Shown here in pieces: positions 1 to 7,437 of a stretch of DNA of 45,763 nucleotides; position 1 is the first letter of the stretch, and each line of letters begins with the position of its first letter. Where the stretch lies: contig JAFSOQ010000108.1 in NCBI GenBank assembly GCA_017446845.1, positions 1 through 45,763 on the forward strand. The letters are read 5' to 3'. A model generated the notes under the pieces. It made no database searches. It was given only the letters and a program-made list of their open reading frames with translations, and had not been told where the DNA came from. Both the position numbers and the translations under genes were made by a program. Source of the DNA: Selenomonadaceae bacterium. GTDB taxonomy: Bacteria > Bacillota > Negativicutes > Selenomonadales > Selenomonadaceae.

Positions 1-33
1 AACTCCTAACTCCTTACTCCTAACCTCTATTCC
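1..33 (-). repeat. heptad repeat array (TAGGAGT type), minus orientation
   Basis: Read on the minus strand, this is a run of units such as TTAGGAGT and AAGGAGT. It begins at the TAG stop codon of the DUF697-like gene ending at 27. It belongs to the family also seen at 1865, 6590, 23480, 38141, 42908, 44172 and 44683. Confidence 0.7.
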
Positions 34-482
34 GGATTGGGCAGTTGGAAATTTTTATTGTATTTGAAGTAATGAGCGTTCTGCGGAGTTCCCAATTCCG
101 CTTTAGATTGTGCCGGGTCTCTTTCCGCCGACAAATCGTCAGCCAAAAGCCAGCCCGCCGATTCCAACATTGCCACGCTGATTGACGGCGCGACCAGTTG
201 TCCGACTATCGGGAAGACTTTTGAAATTTCTTTGGCGATGACTTTGACGGGCTGTTTTTTCATCGTAGCAACGATTGCGTTGATTGCCATATTTTTTGCG
301 ACCGATTCGGTTATCGAGCCGCCGAACACCGACGCCAGAGCCATTGCCATTGTCGTCATTGTCACGGTATCGGTTGCCAATCCGACGCCCGGCACCGGCA
401 CCAAATTTCCTGCCGCCGCCGCTACCGCGTGTCCGTGAATTATTTTTCTGCATTTACTTTTTTCTTCTTCTGTCATTGACAA
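27..482 (-). CDS. DUF697-like small helical protein
   Basis: About 151 residues from a TTG at 482, which lies nine bases after AAGGAG; a TTG at 488 and an ATG at 476 are alternatives. The N-terminal half (IIHGHAVAAAAGNLVPVPGVG followed by an alanine- and methionine-rich helix) resembles the hydrophobic DUF697 helices found in YcjF-like proteins and at the C-terminus of some GTPases, which suggests membrane association. No enzymatic motif is visible. It is the last gene of the yggS-sepF-ylmH run and starts 16 bases after ylmH. Its stop codon is the TAG of a heptad repeat, so the natural 3' end may have been changed. The family assignment rests on pattern only. Confidence 0.6.
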   Translation of the reverse strand: MSMTEEEKSKCRKIIHGHAVAAAAGNLVPVPGVGLATDTVTMTTMAMALASVFGGSITESVAKNMAINAIVATMKKQPVKVIAKEISKVFPIVGQLVAPSISVAMLESAGWLLADDLSAERDPAQSKAELGTPQNAHYFKYNKNFQLPNPE

Positions 483-498
483 GGACAATCTCTCCTTA

Positions 499-1287
499 TC
501 ACAAAAATCTTTTCAATAAAACTCCAACGCGACCTTTTTTAGTCTGTCCGCGAATTTCGGCGATTTCCACTCGACCGCGTCCGCGCATACTTAAAATATC
601 GCCCTCTTTGACGGATTGCGATGCATTCTTGACCGTCTGCCAATTAAGTTTAATTTTCTCCGCCAAAATTTCTGTCGCCGCTTTACTCCTCGACATGCCG
701 AAACCCGCCGCCGCTATCGAATCTGCACGTAACGAGGCGACCGTCGCTTTAATTTCTTTAATGCGTTCTTCTTTGGCAGAAATATTTTCCGGCTCGTCAA
801 GCGAAGTTTCAACCGCGGTGCCGCCGATTTGCGTCAAGTTCGCCAAAAAATAATCGCACATTTTTTTATCAATAAGAATTCGGGCGCAATCCTTCGTTGC
901 TATGATGTCACCGATATATTCGCGGTCGACGCCCAAACTCATTATTGAGCCTAAAACGTCGCGATGACCCAGCCGAGCAAATTCGCCGTTCCATTCCGCT
1001 TTGATGACCGCAATTTCAAAATTCGGCGTGCCTTTGAAATCTTCGTGACAAAATGCCGCGCGTTGACGTTCGGCACCACGATAGCCGCCGTATAAATCGA
1101 CATTTAGTGAACCGAGACTGTTGGCAATGACGCCCGCCATTTCTTGTTCAAACGGCGACAGAAAACCCGTGAGTTTGCATTTGCGATTTTTAATTGTCTG
1201 CGCGGCGAAGTCGACGAGCTTAACGGCAGTTGCCTCGCCCTCGGTGCCCTTGTAGTATCTGATAATTTTTTCCTTTGCGTCCTGCAT
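499..1287 (-). CDS. ylmH: YlmH-like RNA-binding S4 domain protein
   Basis: A 262-residue protein of normal YlmH length. The N-terminal and middle parts hold family signatures (GYRGAERQRAAF near residue 70, LGHRDVLGSIMSLGVDREYIGDI near 110). An S4 RNA-binding domain occupies about residues 180-250 (MSRSKAATEILAEKIKLNW, then VKEGDILSMRGRGR). In Bacillus and cyanobacterial relatives this protein is encoded beside sepF in the division and cell-wall cluster; family work links it to ribosomes and stalled translation. AGAGG precedes the ATG. The neighbour order yggS, sepF, ylmH is the classical one, which strengthens the call. Confidence 0.9.
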   Translation of the reverse strand: MQDAKEKIIRYYKGTEGEATAVKLVDFAAQTIKNRKCKLTGFLSPFEQEMAGVIANSLGSLNVDLYGGYRGAERQRAAFCHEDFKGTPNFEIAVIKAEWNGEFARLGHRDVLGSIMSLGVDREYIGDIIATKDCARILIDKKMCDYFLANLTQIGGTAVETSLDEPENISAKEERIKEIKATVASLRADSIAAAGFGMSRSKAATEILAEKIKLNWQTVKNASQSVKEGDILSMRGRGRVEIAEIRGQTKKGRVGVLLKRFL

Positions 1288-1317
1288 ATTTAACCTCTAA
1301 AATAATTTTTAAGCGTC

Positions 1318-1839
1318 TTACATTTTACGCGTGAGCCAAGAAAAGTCATTGCGTTCCTGTTTGATCTCTTCGCGGTTGAAGGTGACCATAACACTTTTGG
1401 GCGTGCAGACGAAAACTTTTTCGCTGACCTGCTGAACGTCGCCGTCGATTGCGTAAGTCGTGCCCAAGGCAAAATCGATAATCCGCCGAGCATGTTCGGG
1501 ATTCGTGTCCTCCAAGTTGATTATGACCGGAACATCTTCGCGCAGGCAATCGGCGACAACTTTTGCGTCGTCGTCAAAATTTTTCGGTCTTATCGTCGTT
1601 ATTTTTGATTTCGCCATAGGTTTGGCATTGTTGTTGTTTGTCATGAAATTATCCCTCGCCGACATTGCAGAATTGAAGTCAACTACCTTGTGCCCCGACA
1701 TACTTGCGGGCGGCGGTTGAATTGGCGATTCAATTTGTTCTTGTGCATTCGGCAATTCATCTTTTGTACTCATCTCAACTTCCTTCTTCCCATCGTTTTC
1801 CAGTCCGAGAGAGCGGCTAAATTTGTCTATGATTTCCAT
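1318..1839 (-). CDS. sepF: cell division protein SepF
   Basis: A 173-residue protein. An N-terminal amphipathic segment (MEIIDKFSRSLGL) probably binds membrane. A polar linker of about 75 residues follows. The SepF core starts at about residue 78 (ITTIRPKNFDDDAKVVADCL, then VIINLEDTNPEHARRIIDFALG). SepF polymerises and anchors FtsZ to the membrane at the division septum in Firmicutes and relatives. The start codon has GGGGAG nine bases upstream. It lies between the PLP-binding protein and ylmH, as in many Firmicutes. A 16-base palindrome sits just upstream at 1865-1880. Confidence 0.95.
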   Translation of the reverse strand: MEIIDKFSRSLGLENDGKKEVEMSTKDELPNAQEQIESPIQPPPASMSGHKVVDFNSAMSARDNFMTNNNNAKPMAKSKITTIRPKNFDDDAKVVADCLREDVPVIINLEDTNPEHARRIIDFALGTTYAIDGDVQQVSEKVFVCTPKSVMVTFNREEIKQERNDFSWLTRKM

Positions 1840-1864
1840 TCACTCAAACTCCCCTCGATTTTTT

Positions 1865-1880
1865 TAGGAACCGGTTCCTA
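1865..1880. repeat. 16-base perfect palindrome made of two inverted heptad units
   Basis: TAGGAACCGGTTCCTA lies between the yggS stop and sepF. Each half is the TAGGAAC unit of the dispersed heptad repeat, so this may be a minimal inverted pair of that repeat rather than an operator. Confidence 0.6.
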
Positions 1881-2543
1881 TTAACTTCTCGCGCCGAAAA
1901 TGGCGGTGCCGACTCGAACGACATTTGCGCCCTCTTCGACCGCGATTTTGTAATCGTGCGTCATGCCCATTGACAAAAAATCAAAATTTTCCCGTGCGGC
2001 TTTGAGTTCGTCGAAAAGTTCGCGCATTTGCCTGAAGAACGGTCTACATTCCTCGACGTCGGGAAAATTCGGCGCAATCATCATCAACCCGCGCAGTCGT
2101 AAATTTTTTGCCGCGTCGACGAATTTTATCAGCGAGTCCAAATCTTCAAGCAAGACGCCCGATTTTTGCGATTCCCTTGCCGCGTTCACTTGAATCAATA
2201 CATCTTGAACTTTGCCGATATTTGCCGCCGCTTTGTCCAGAGCCGCCGCCAAGTGTTCGCTGTCGACGGATTGAATCACGTCGAAGAGTTTGACTGCAGC
2301 CTTGACTTTGTTGGTTTGCAGATGCCCGATTAAGTGGCGAGTAACTTGTCGGTCGAGCGATTGAAATTTTTCTGCCGCTTCCTGCACGCGATTTTCTCCG
2401 ATGTCGGTTGCGCCCGCGTCTATTGCCTCGCGCATAATTTCTACGCCGTGATTTTTTGTAACCGCGACCAAAAGTATTTTATCATTTCCGGCGAGCGAGT
2501 CCAATTCGGTTTTTATCGCCCGAAAATTTTCTGCCACGCTCAA
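1881..2543 (-). CDS. YggS-family PLP homeostasis protein
   Basis: A 220-residue protein with the single-domain alanine-racemase-like barrel of the YggS/PLPBP family. The PLP lysine lies in LLVAVTKNHG near residue 27; GENRVQEA, HLIGHLQTNK and the C-terminal SMGMTHDY and VRVGTAIFG motifs follow. These proteins bind pyridoxal phosphate without a known catalytic activity and buffer B6 and amino acid pools. The start is set at a TTG nine bases after GGAGG. An ATG at 2582 lies upstream of the expected transcription start from the promoter at 2583-2611, so it is unlikely to be used. First gene of the sepF cluster. Confidence 0.92.
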   Translation of the reverse strand: MSVAENFRAIKTELDSLAGNDKILLVAVTKNHGVEIMREAIDAGATDIGENRVQEAAEKFQSLDRQVTRHLIGHLQTNKVKAAVKLFDVIQSVDSEHLAAALDKAAANIGKVQDVLIQVNAARESQKSGVLLEDLDSLIKFVDAAKNLRLRGLMMIAPNFPDVEECRPFFRQMRELFDELKAARENFDFLSMGMTHDYKIAVEEGANVVRVGTAIFGARS

Positions 2544-2582
2544 ACGTCGTTCACCTCCGCATAAAAAATTTTTCACGCGCAT

Positions 2583-2611
2583 ATATTAAACCAGTTAGCT
2601 TTTTACGTCAA
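2583..2611 (-). promoter_or_regulatory. promoter of yggS-sepF-ylmH cluster
   Basis: Minus-strand TTGACG, 17-base spacer, TAATAT. The predicted start near 2576 leaves a short leader containing the GGAGG of yggS. Confidence 0.65.
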
Positions 2612-2680
2612 TGAAATTAGCTTGAATAAATTTGCCTTACGTCAAAAATTTTCTAAAGATTTTTTACCTTGCATATGTGT

Positions 2681-2720
2681 AAAAAAAATCTGCGCGCCCG
2701 AAGATAAAATCAGGCGGCAG
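2681..2720 (-). terminator. Rho-independent terminator of the cobalamin cluster
   Basis: Minus-strand stem CTGCCGCCTGA pairing with TCGGGCGCGCAG (one bulged base), followed by eight T, just after the cobQ stop. Confidence 0.7.
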
Positions 2721-2727
2721 GATAAAA

Positions 2728-4182
2728 TTAACTTGTCGTCATGATTTCGGCAAGCAAATTCATATTTAAGTTGTCGCGGACGATTTTGGCAAGTCGTTCG
2801 TAATTTTTTTGTTTTTCCGCACGAACATTGCGCACAGATTGGAGCGGCGGCAAATTTTTTTTCAAGCGGACGGCGTTCAAAAATTTTCTGCGGAAGTCGT
2901 CGTTATCAAAAATTCCGTGAACATAGGTACCGAAAATATTTCCGCGCGAAATAATTTTTTCTCCGCGCAAATTACTTTCGCCCGCGTGAATTTCGTAGCC
3001 GTCAAGATTTTTGCTCACGATTCGATTGCTCAAAAACTCAAAGTCAATTTCGGGGATTGTCACTTGCCGAGTAAATTTTTCGGCGGTGAAAGTCGTTTCA
3101 ATCGGCAAAAGTTTTAAGCCGTCAAGTTCGGCGTGATTCGATTCGGTTTTGAGCGGGTCGAAAATTTTTTCTCCGAGCATCTGAAAACCGCCGCATATCC
3201 CGACAATAGCCGCGTCTTGAGTACGTTGCAAAATTTTTTCGGCAAAATGATTCCCGCGCAACCAAATCAAATCTTCCGAAGTATTTTTACTGCCCGGCAA
3301 AATAATCACATCAGCCGCGTCGAGTTCGTCGGGTTGAGTGGCATAAAAAAGATTAACGTCCGATTCACCTGCCAAGCTGTCAAAGTCCGTGAAGTTCGAT
3401 AATTTGCCGAGCCGAATCACCGCGATATTAATTTCGCCGCCCGAAGAAATTTTATCGTCAAGGGAAACGGAATCTTCGTCATCAATGCCGAGCTTTTCGA
3501 TAAACGGAATTATGCCGAGCACGGGCTTTGAAGTTTTTTTCTCCAAGAATTCGACGGCGGGCAAAAGTAAATTCACATCGCCGCGAAATTTATTTATCAC
3601 GAGACCTTTAACCAAATCGCGTTCGTCGTCGTCCAAAAGTTCCAAAGTTCCGACCAACGACGCCAATGCTCCGCCTCGGTCAATGTCGGCGACCAAAATC
3701 ACGGGCGCATTTAAAAATTTGGCGACGCGCATATTAACTATGTCGTTGGCTTTCAAGTTGACTTCGGCGGGCGAGCCTGCGCCTTCGATTATGATTGTGT
3801 CGAATTCTGCGGAAAGTTTTTTCAGAGCCGCTTTGACCGCCTCGAATGCCTTCAACGAGTAACCTTGATGATAAGCCGCCGCACTCATGACGCCGACCGC
3901 CCGTCCGTTGATTATCACCTGCGAAGTTGCGTTGCCCGTCGGCTTGAGCAAAACCGGATTCATTTCCACGCGCGGTAATAAATTTGCCGCCTCTGCCTGC
4001 GCCACTTGAGCACGTCCCATTTCCAAGCCGTCCGCCGTCACGAACGAATTTAACGCCATGTTCTGCGCTTTGAACGGTGCAACTCGTCGACCTTCGCGGA
4101 AAAAAATTCTGCAAAGCGCGGTTGTCAATATGCTCTTGCCCACGTGCGAACTCGTTCCTTGAAACATTAAATATTTTGTCAT
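2728..4182 (-). CDS. cobQ: cobyric acid synthase CobQ
   Basis: A 484-residue glutamine-dependent amidotransferase that amidates the b, d, e and g carboxylates of adenosylcobyrinic acid a,c-diamide in B12 synthesis. The N-terminal P-loop-type domain opens with FQGTSSHVGKSILTTALCRI and has KAQNMALNSF. The C-terminal class I glutaminase domain has the nucleophile cysteine in IVGICGGFQMLG near residue 325 and the catalytic histidine in GTYVHGIFDND. Length is typical. Its ATG overlaps the stop of the preceding GNAT gene (ATGA), so translation is probably coupled. A terminator follows the stop. Confidence 0.96.
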   Translation of the reverse strand: MTKYLMFQGTSSHVGKSILTTALCRIFFREGRRVAPFKAQNMALNSFVTADGLEMGRAQVAQAEAANLLPRVEMNPVLLKPTGNATSQVIINGRAVGVMSAAAYHQGYSLKAFEAVKAALKKLSAEFDTIIIEGAGSPAEVNLKANDIVNMRVAKFLNAPVILVADIDRGGALASLVGTLELLDDDERDLVKGLVINKFRGDVNLLLPAVEFLEKKTSKPVLGIIPFIEKLGIDDEDSVSLDDKISSGGEINIAVIRLGKLSNFTDFDSLAGESDVNLFYATQPDELDAADVIILPGSKNTSEDLIWLRGNHFAEKILQRTQDAAIVGICGGFQMLGEKIFDPLKTESNHAELDGLKLLPIETTFTAEKFTRQVTIPEIDFEFLSNRIVSKNLDGYEIHAGESNLRGEKIISRGNIFGTYVHGIFDNDDFRRKFLNAVRLKKNLPPLQSVRNVRAEKQKNYERLAKIVRDNLNMNLLAEIMTTS

Positions 4183-4685
4183 TGCCTCATAACCTTTTCA
4201 AATCTGAAAAAATATTCGCCGCCCGGAAAATCCTCTTCAATCTCGTGCGGGTCTTTGTGATGTGGATTATAAAACTCGACGGCATGAAAACCGCATTTGT
4301 TGATGTAAAAATGCAAGTTGCGTTTCTCGAAATAAGGAGTCGCAGTCTCCCAAATTTTTGTATCGGGATAAAGTTTTTCAATCGCCTGCCACGCCGCCGA
4401 GCCGATTCCTTTGCCGTGACAATTAACATTAACATATAAAAGCAAAAGTTCATTGTGATTGGTCGCGCGATTAATTTTCAACACGGTGCCGCCGACGATT
4501 TTGCCGTCGCTGATAATGTCAAAAATTTCTGCGCCTTCCTCGGCAAAAGATTTCTCAACGTCCTCGCGCGGAATAACTTCCTTTCCGTCGTCACCGAATT
4601 CCTCAACCACAGCTTTTTTAAATGCCGCTTGAATGTTCACGATAAAATTTTCTCTGTCAATCGTCGGGACAAGTTCGACCGTCAT
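4179..4685 (-). CDS. GNAT-family N-acetyltransferase, paralogue 1
   Basis: A 168-residue GNAT-fold protein. The acetyl-CoA-binding segment is LLLLYVNVNCHGKGIGSAAWQAIEKLYP at about residues 78-105, and the C-terminal KRNLHFYINKCGFHAVEFY is typical of the family. The substrate is not evident. The ATG at 4685 follows GAGG by seven bases; a TTG just before it is less well spaced. It shares its first dozen residues (TVELVPTIDRE) and overall layout with the next gene upstream, so the two are a tandem duplication. Both lie inside the cobU-cobQ cluster, four bases apart, with an ATGA overlap into cobQ. Confidence 0.85.
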   Translation of the reverse strand: MTVELVPTIDRENFIVNIQAAFKKAVVEEFGDDGKEVIPREDVEKSFAEEGAEIFDIISDGKIVGGTVLKINRATNHNELLLLYVNVNCHGKGIGSAAWQAIEKLYPDTKIWETATPYFEKRNLHFYINKCGFHAVEFYNPHHKDPHEIEEDFPGGEYFFRFEKVMRQ

Positions 4686-4689
4686 CAAA

Positions 4690-5133
4690 TCACCTCATAA
4701 CTTTTTCCAGCGCAAGATAAATGTCATCTTCCTTGCCGTAAATCGAAAACGCAACAAAGCCGCACTTGTTTAAGTAAAAATGCAAATTGCGTTTATCTTT
4801 CCACGGCGTCGACGCGTACCAAACTTTTGTGTCGGGGAAATATTTTTCAATCTCCAGCCACGCAGAAAAGCCCGCGCCCAAATTTCTGAAGTCCTCGTTC
4901 ACGAAGAACAACGATAATTTATTATGTTGAGTTTCGGAATTTATAATCAAGACCGCGCCGCCGATAAAATTTTTTTCGTGGAGGATGTCAAGGAGCGTGG
5001 CGTTTGACTTCTCGAAAAATCTCGGCAAATCTTCGCGACGAAATTTATTTGTGCCGTCAGCCCGTCGAAATGCCTCTTGCAAGTTATCGATAAAAATTTC
5101 TCTGTCAATCGTCGGGACAAGCTCAACAGTCAA
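4690..5133 (-). CDS. GNAT-family N-acetyltransferase, paralogue 2
   Basis: A 147-residue GNAT-fold protein and tandem paralogue of the gene ending at 4179. Both share the start TVELVPTIDRE, the KLSLFFVNEDFRNLGAGFSA type strand and loop, and the KDKRNLHFYLNKCGF tail. The canonical Q/RxxGxG/A loop is altered here (RNLGAG) but recognisable. The start is TTG at 5133, seven bases after GGAGG, overlapping the cobU stop (TTGA). The context suggests cotranscription with cobalamin genes, but nothing shows a role in that pathway; the target is unknown. Confidence 0.8.
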   Translation of the reverse strand: MTVELVPTIDREIFIDNLQEAFRRADGTNKFRREDLPRFFEKSNATLLDILHEKNFIGGAVLIINSETQHNKLSLFFVNEDFRNLGAGFSAWLEIEKYFPDTKVWYASTPWKDKRNLHFYLNKCGFVAFSIYGKEDDIYLALEKVMR

Positions 5134-5687
5134 AATTTTTCCTCCAATTTCTTTATATCAATCGCAATGCCGGCAACCGTCAAGAAAACTTTTTCGGACT
5201 GCGCGGCAAGCATTTGATTGGCAAGCCCTGCCAAATCTCTGAAACGTCTTGCCAATTTATTTTCGGGAACAATGCCGCCGCCGACTTCGTTGCTCACGAA
5301 AATTGTCACGGCGTCGGATTTTTTTGCCGCGTCGATTAATTTTTGAATCAGTCCGCGCAGATTGTCATATAAAAATTTTTCGTCGTCAAGATTAGTCGAG
5401 CATAAAAAATTGCTGATATAAATCGTCACGCAATCGAAAAGAATCGCGTCGAAAATTTTTCCCGCCTCAAGAATTTTTTCTTCCGCCGCGAACGGTGCTT
5501 CGAATGTCGTCCAATTTTCTCCGCGCCGCGATTGATGAAGTTTAACGCGGAAATTCATCTCGTCATCAAAAATTTGAGCGGTCGCAATGTAAGCCGCTTT
5601 GCCGCCGCCGATTTTCAGCGCGAGTTTTTCGGCAAAGGAACTTTTACCGCTGCGAGCACCGCCCGTAACCAAAATTATCTTGCCCAA
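5130..5687 (-). CDS. cobU: adenosylcobinamide kinase/guanylyltransferase CobU
   Basis: A 185-residue bifunctional enzyme that phosphorylates adenosylcobinamide and transfers GMP to it during nucleotide loop assembly of B12. A P-loop lies at the N-terminus (ILVTGGARSGKSSFAE). The guanylylated histidine is probably in VKLHQSRRGENWTTFE. VSNEVGGGIVPENKLARRFRDL is the conserved C-terminal motif. The start is a TTG eight bases after GGAGG; an in-frame TTG at 5702 overlaps the Shine-Dalgarno and is unlikely. It heads the cob cluster. No cobalamin riboswitch was seen upstream, although only about 110 bases separate it from sigH. Confidence 0.94.
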   Translation of the reverse strand: MGKIILVTGGARSGKSSFAEKLALKIGGGKAAYIATAQIFDDEMNFRVKLHQSRRGENWTTFEAPFAAEEKILEAGKIFDAILFDCVTIYISNFLCSTNLDDEKFLYDNLRGLIQKLIDAAKKSDAVTIFVSNEVGGGIVPENKLARRFRDLAGLANQMLAAQSEKVFLTVAGIAIDIKKLEEKF

Positions 5688-5758
5688 GTCTTTAACCTCC
5701 AAAAAAATTTTTTATTCTACTTGGCAGGCAATAATCCCTACTTAGTCGCCGAAAAAAT

Positions 5759-5787
5759 TTGACTAACGATAAACCGTGAAGTATAAT
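5759..5787 (+). promoter_or_regulatory. promoter of the sigma factor gene
   Basis: TTGACT, 17-base spacer, TATAAT, with GGAGG and the ATG about 25 bases downstream. Confidence 0.8.
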
Positions 5788-5813
5788 CAGCCCGTAAAAA
5801 TGGAGGACGTAAA

Positions 5814-6566
5814 ATGAAATCAAACGTTGAAAATTCTTTCGAGAGTGAAATTGCCGACGAGTACGCCAAATACGAAAGCTTGACCGACGAAGAACTCATC
5901 GTTGAGATAAAAGAAAAAAATAATAATTCCGCGCTTGATTATCTGATTCATCGTTACAGGAGTTTTGTCCGAGCCAAGGCGCGTTCTTATTTTCTAATCG
6001 GCGCGGACAGAGAAGATATAATTCAAGAGGGCATGATTGGTTTTTATAAAGCTGTTCGCGACTTCAAAAGCGATAAGCTGTCGAGTTTCCATGCCTTCGC
6101 TGAATTGTGTGTCACGCGCCAAATTATCACGGCGATAAAAACTGCCACGCGTCAAAAACATATTCCGCTGAATTCTTACATCTCGCTGAACAAACCGATT
6201 TATGACGAAGATTCGGACAGAACTTTACTTGACGTGATAAGCGGCGTGAAAGTCGCCGACCCCGAAGAACTCATCATCAGTCGCGAAGAATTTTTGGCTA
6301 TCGAAAAGAAAATGTCCGAGATTCTAAGCGAGCTTGAGTGGCAAGTTTTAATGGCTTATCTCGACGGAAAATCTTATCAGGAAATCGCGGAGAGTTTAAA
6401 TCGTCACGTCAAGTCAATCGATAACGCGCTCCAGAGAGTCAAACGCAAGCTTGAACGTTACGTTGCCAGCCGCGGCGAGGCAATCGACATAGGTACGGTT
6501 TATCGCGGACTGTCGACACTTGACAGGCATATGAAGCCACCGTCCGCATTGAAACAACAAAGCTAG
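5814..6566 (+). CDS. sigH: SigH-like RNA polymerase sigma factor
   Basis: A 250-residue sigma-70-family protein of the SigH type. Region 2 spans about residues 20-110 (LTDEELIVEIKEKNNNSALDYLIHRYRSFVRAKA, then DREDIIQEGMIGFYKAVRDF). Region 4 lies at about 170-220 (LSELEWQVLMAYLDGKSYQEIAESLNRHVKSIDNALQRVKRKL). In spore-forming Firmicutes SigH drives early sporulation and competence genes. Its role in this lineage is not evident from sequence. Compared with the roughly 218 residues of the Bacillus protein, it has about 25 extra C-terminal residues (from SRGEAIDIG). It has its own promoter and a terminator right at the stop codon, so it is monocistronic. Confidence 0.9.
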   Translation: MKSNVENSFESEIADEYAKYESLTDEELIVEIKEKNNNSALDYLIHRYRSFVRAKARSYFLIGADREDIIQEGMIGFYKAVRDFKSDKLSSFHAFAELCVTRQIITAIKTATRQKHIPLNSYISLNKPIYDEDSDRTLLDVISGVKVADPEELIISREEFLAIEKKMSEILSELEWQVLMAYLDGKSYQEIAESLNRHVKSIDNALQRVKRKLERYVASRGEAIDIGTVYRGLSTLDRHMKPPSALKQQS

Positions 6567-6589
6567 GTGTCCGCCGAGGACGCCTTTTT
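6566..6589 (+). terminator. terminator after sigH
   Basis: A seven-base stem (GGTGTCC/GGACGCC, one G-U pair) with a five-base loop, followed by TTTTT. It starts at the last base of the stop codon. Confidence 0.8.
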
Positions 6590-6620
6590 AATTAGGAAGT
6601 AGGAATTAGGAGTTAGGAAT
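6590..6620 (+). repeat. heptad repeat array providing the next gene's Shine-Dalgarno
   Basis: Consecutive units ATTAGGAAG, TAGGAAT, TAGGAGT, TAGGAAT. The AGGAG in this array is at the right spacing for the ATG at 6619, which the repeat itself provides (GGAATG). Confidence 0.75.
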
Positions 6621-7263
6621 GAAAAATAAGAAACTCAATCGCGAAAAAATTTTGAGCTGCGGCTTTGAAGTCGACGGAGAAAATTTTATTCGCCGCGAAA
6701 AAATTTTGAATCAAATGACGTTGACAATTATAATCGACGCGGGCGGCTGTGTCACTACAAAAATTTTCGACGCAGACGGCGAACCTTACACATTGCACTT
6801 GGTCGAGGGCGCGAACGGAAAATTTGTCGGCAGTGTCAAGGCGGAACATGAGCGCGTCTTGAAAAATATTTACGAGCAATGTTTTGACGACGAAATTTTT
6901 AAGTCCGCGCAGACGTTGAAAATTATCGAATACATTCGCGAAAAATTTTCCGACGAGCCGGAATTTCTTTGGGAAAAGTTTCCGAACTTCGCAATTTTCC
7001 GCCGCAAAGGTAATCGCAAGTGGTACGCTTTGATTGCGAGCATTCCGAAAAAATATTTGCGGCTTGGCGATGATGAGGAGATTGAAATTTTAAATTTGCG
7101 CGTCGAGCCTCAAGAGCTTGATAAAATTTTCGACGGAGAAAAATATTTTCGCGGCTGGCATATGAATAAAAAATCCCGGATGACTTTGCTCCTTAACGAA
7201 ACTTTGACACTTGAGGAAATTTTTGCGCGGCTGGAAAAAAGTTATCGGCTTGTAAGCAACTGA
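6619..7263 (+). CDS. MmcQ/YjbR-type DNA-binding protein
   Basis: A 214-residue protein. The C-terminal 110 or so residues match the MmcQ/YjbR (DUF419) fold, related to a CyaY-like fold. FPNFAIFRRKGNRKWYALI, then VEPQELDKIF, FRGWHMNKKSRMTLLL and a final SYRLV are the family hallmarks. The N-terminal 100 residues, with repeated REKIL segments, are an extra domain I do not recognise. Family members bind DNA in structural studies, but their cellular role is unclear. The ATG and AGGAG both lie in the heptad repeat at 6590-6620, so translation initiation may depend on that repeat. Confidence 0.8.
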   Translation: MKNKKLNREKILSCGFEVDGENFIRREKILNQMTLTIIIDAGGCVTTKIFDADGEPYTLHLVEGANGKFVGSVKAEHERVLKNIYEQCFDDEIFKSAQTLKIIEYIREKFSDEPEFLWEKFPNFAIFRRKGNRKWYALIASIPKKYLRLGDDEEIEILNLRVEPQELDKIFDGEKYFRGWHMNKKSRMTLLLNETLTLEEIFARLEKSYRLVSN

Positions 7264-7384
7264 TTGAGGCAATTAATCGCATTTAATTTATAGTCTGCCG
7301 TGAGAATCTCTCGAAAATAAATTTGGCTTAACGATCGGAAAATCGCATGATTGCGCGCTATATTTTTCGCCAATTTTTAATCGC

Positions 7385-7426
7385 CGCCTAAAGAAAAAAA
7401 TGTAAGTTTGGCTTATACTTTAGGCG
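7385..7426. promoter_or_regulatory. inverted repeat in the leader of the secreted-protein gene
   Basis: CGCCTAAAG and CTTTAGGCG form a nine-base perfect inverted repeat with a 24-base spacer, ending directly before the GAGGTGAG ribosome binding site at 7425. It could be an operator or a leader hairpin controlling initiation. The motif TTTGGCTTA occurs both in the spacer and about 85 bases upstream. Confidence 0.4.
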
Positions 7427-7437
7427 AGGTGAGAATT

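Noticed and set aside
5688..5813. Cobalamin riboswitch upstream of cobU
   Set aside because: Only about 125 bases separate cobU from sigH and no B12-box-like sequence was seen.
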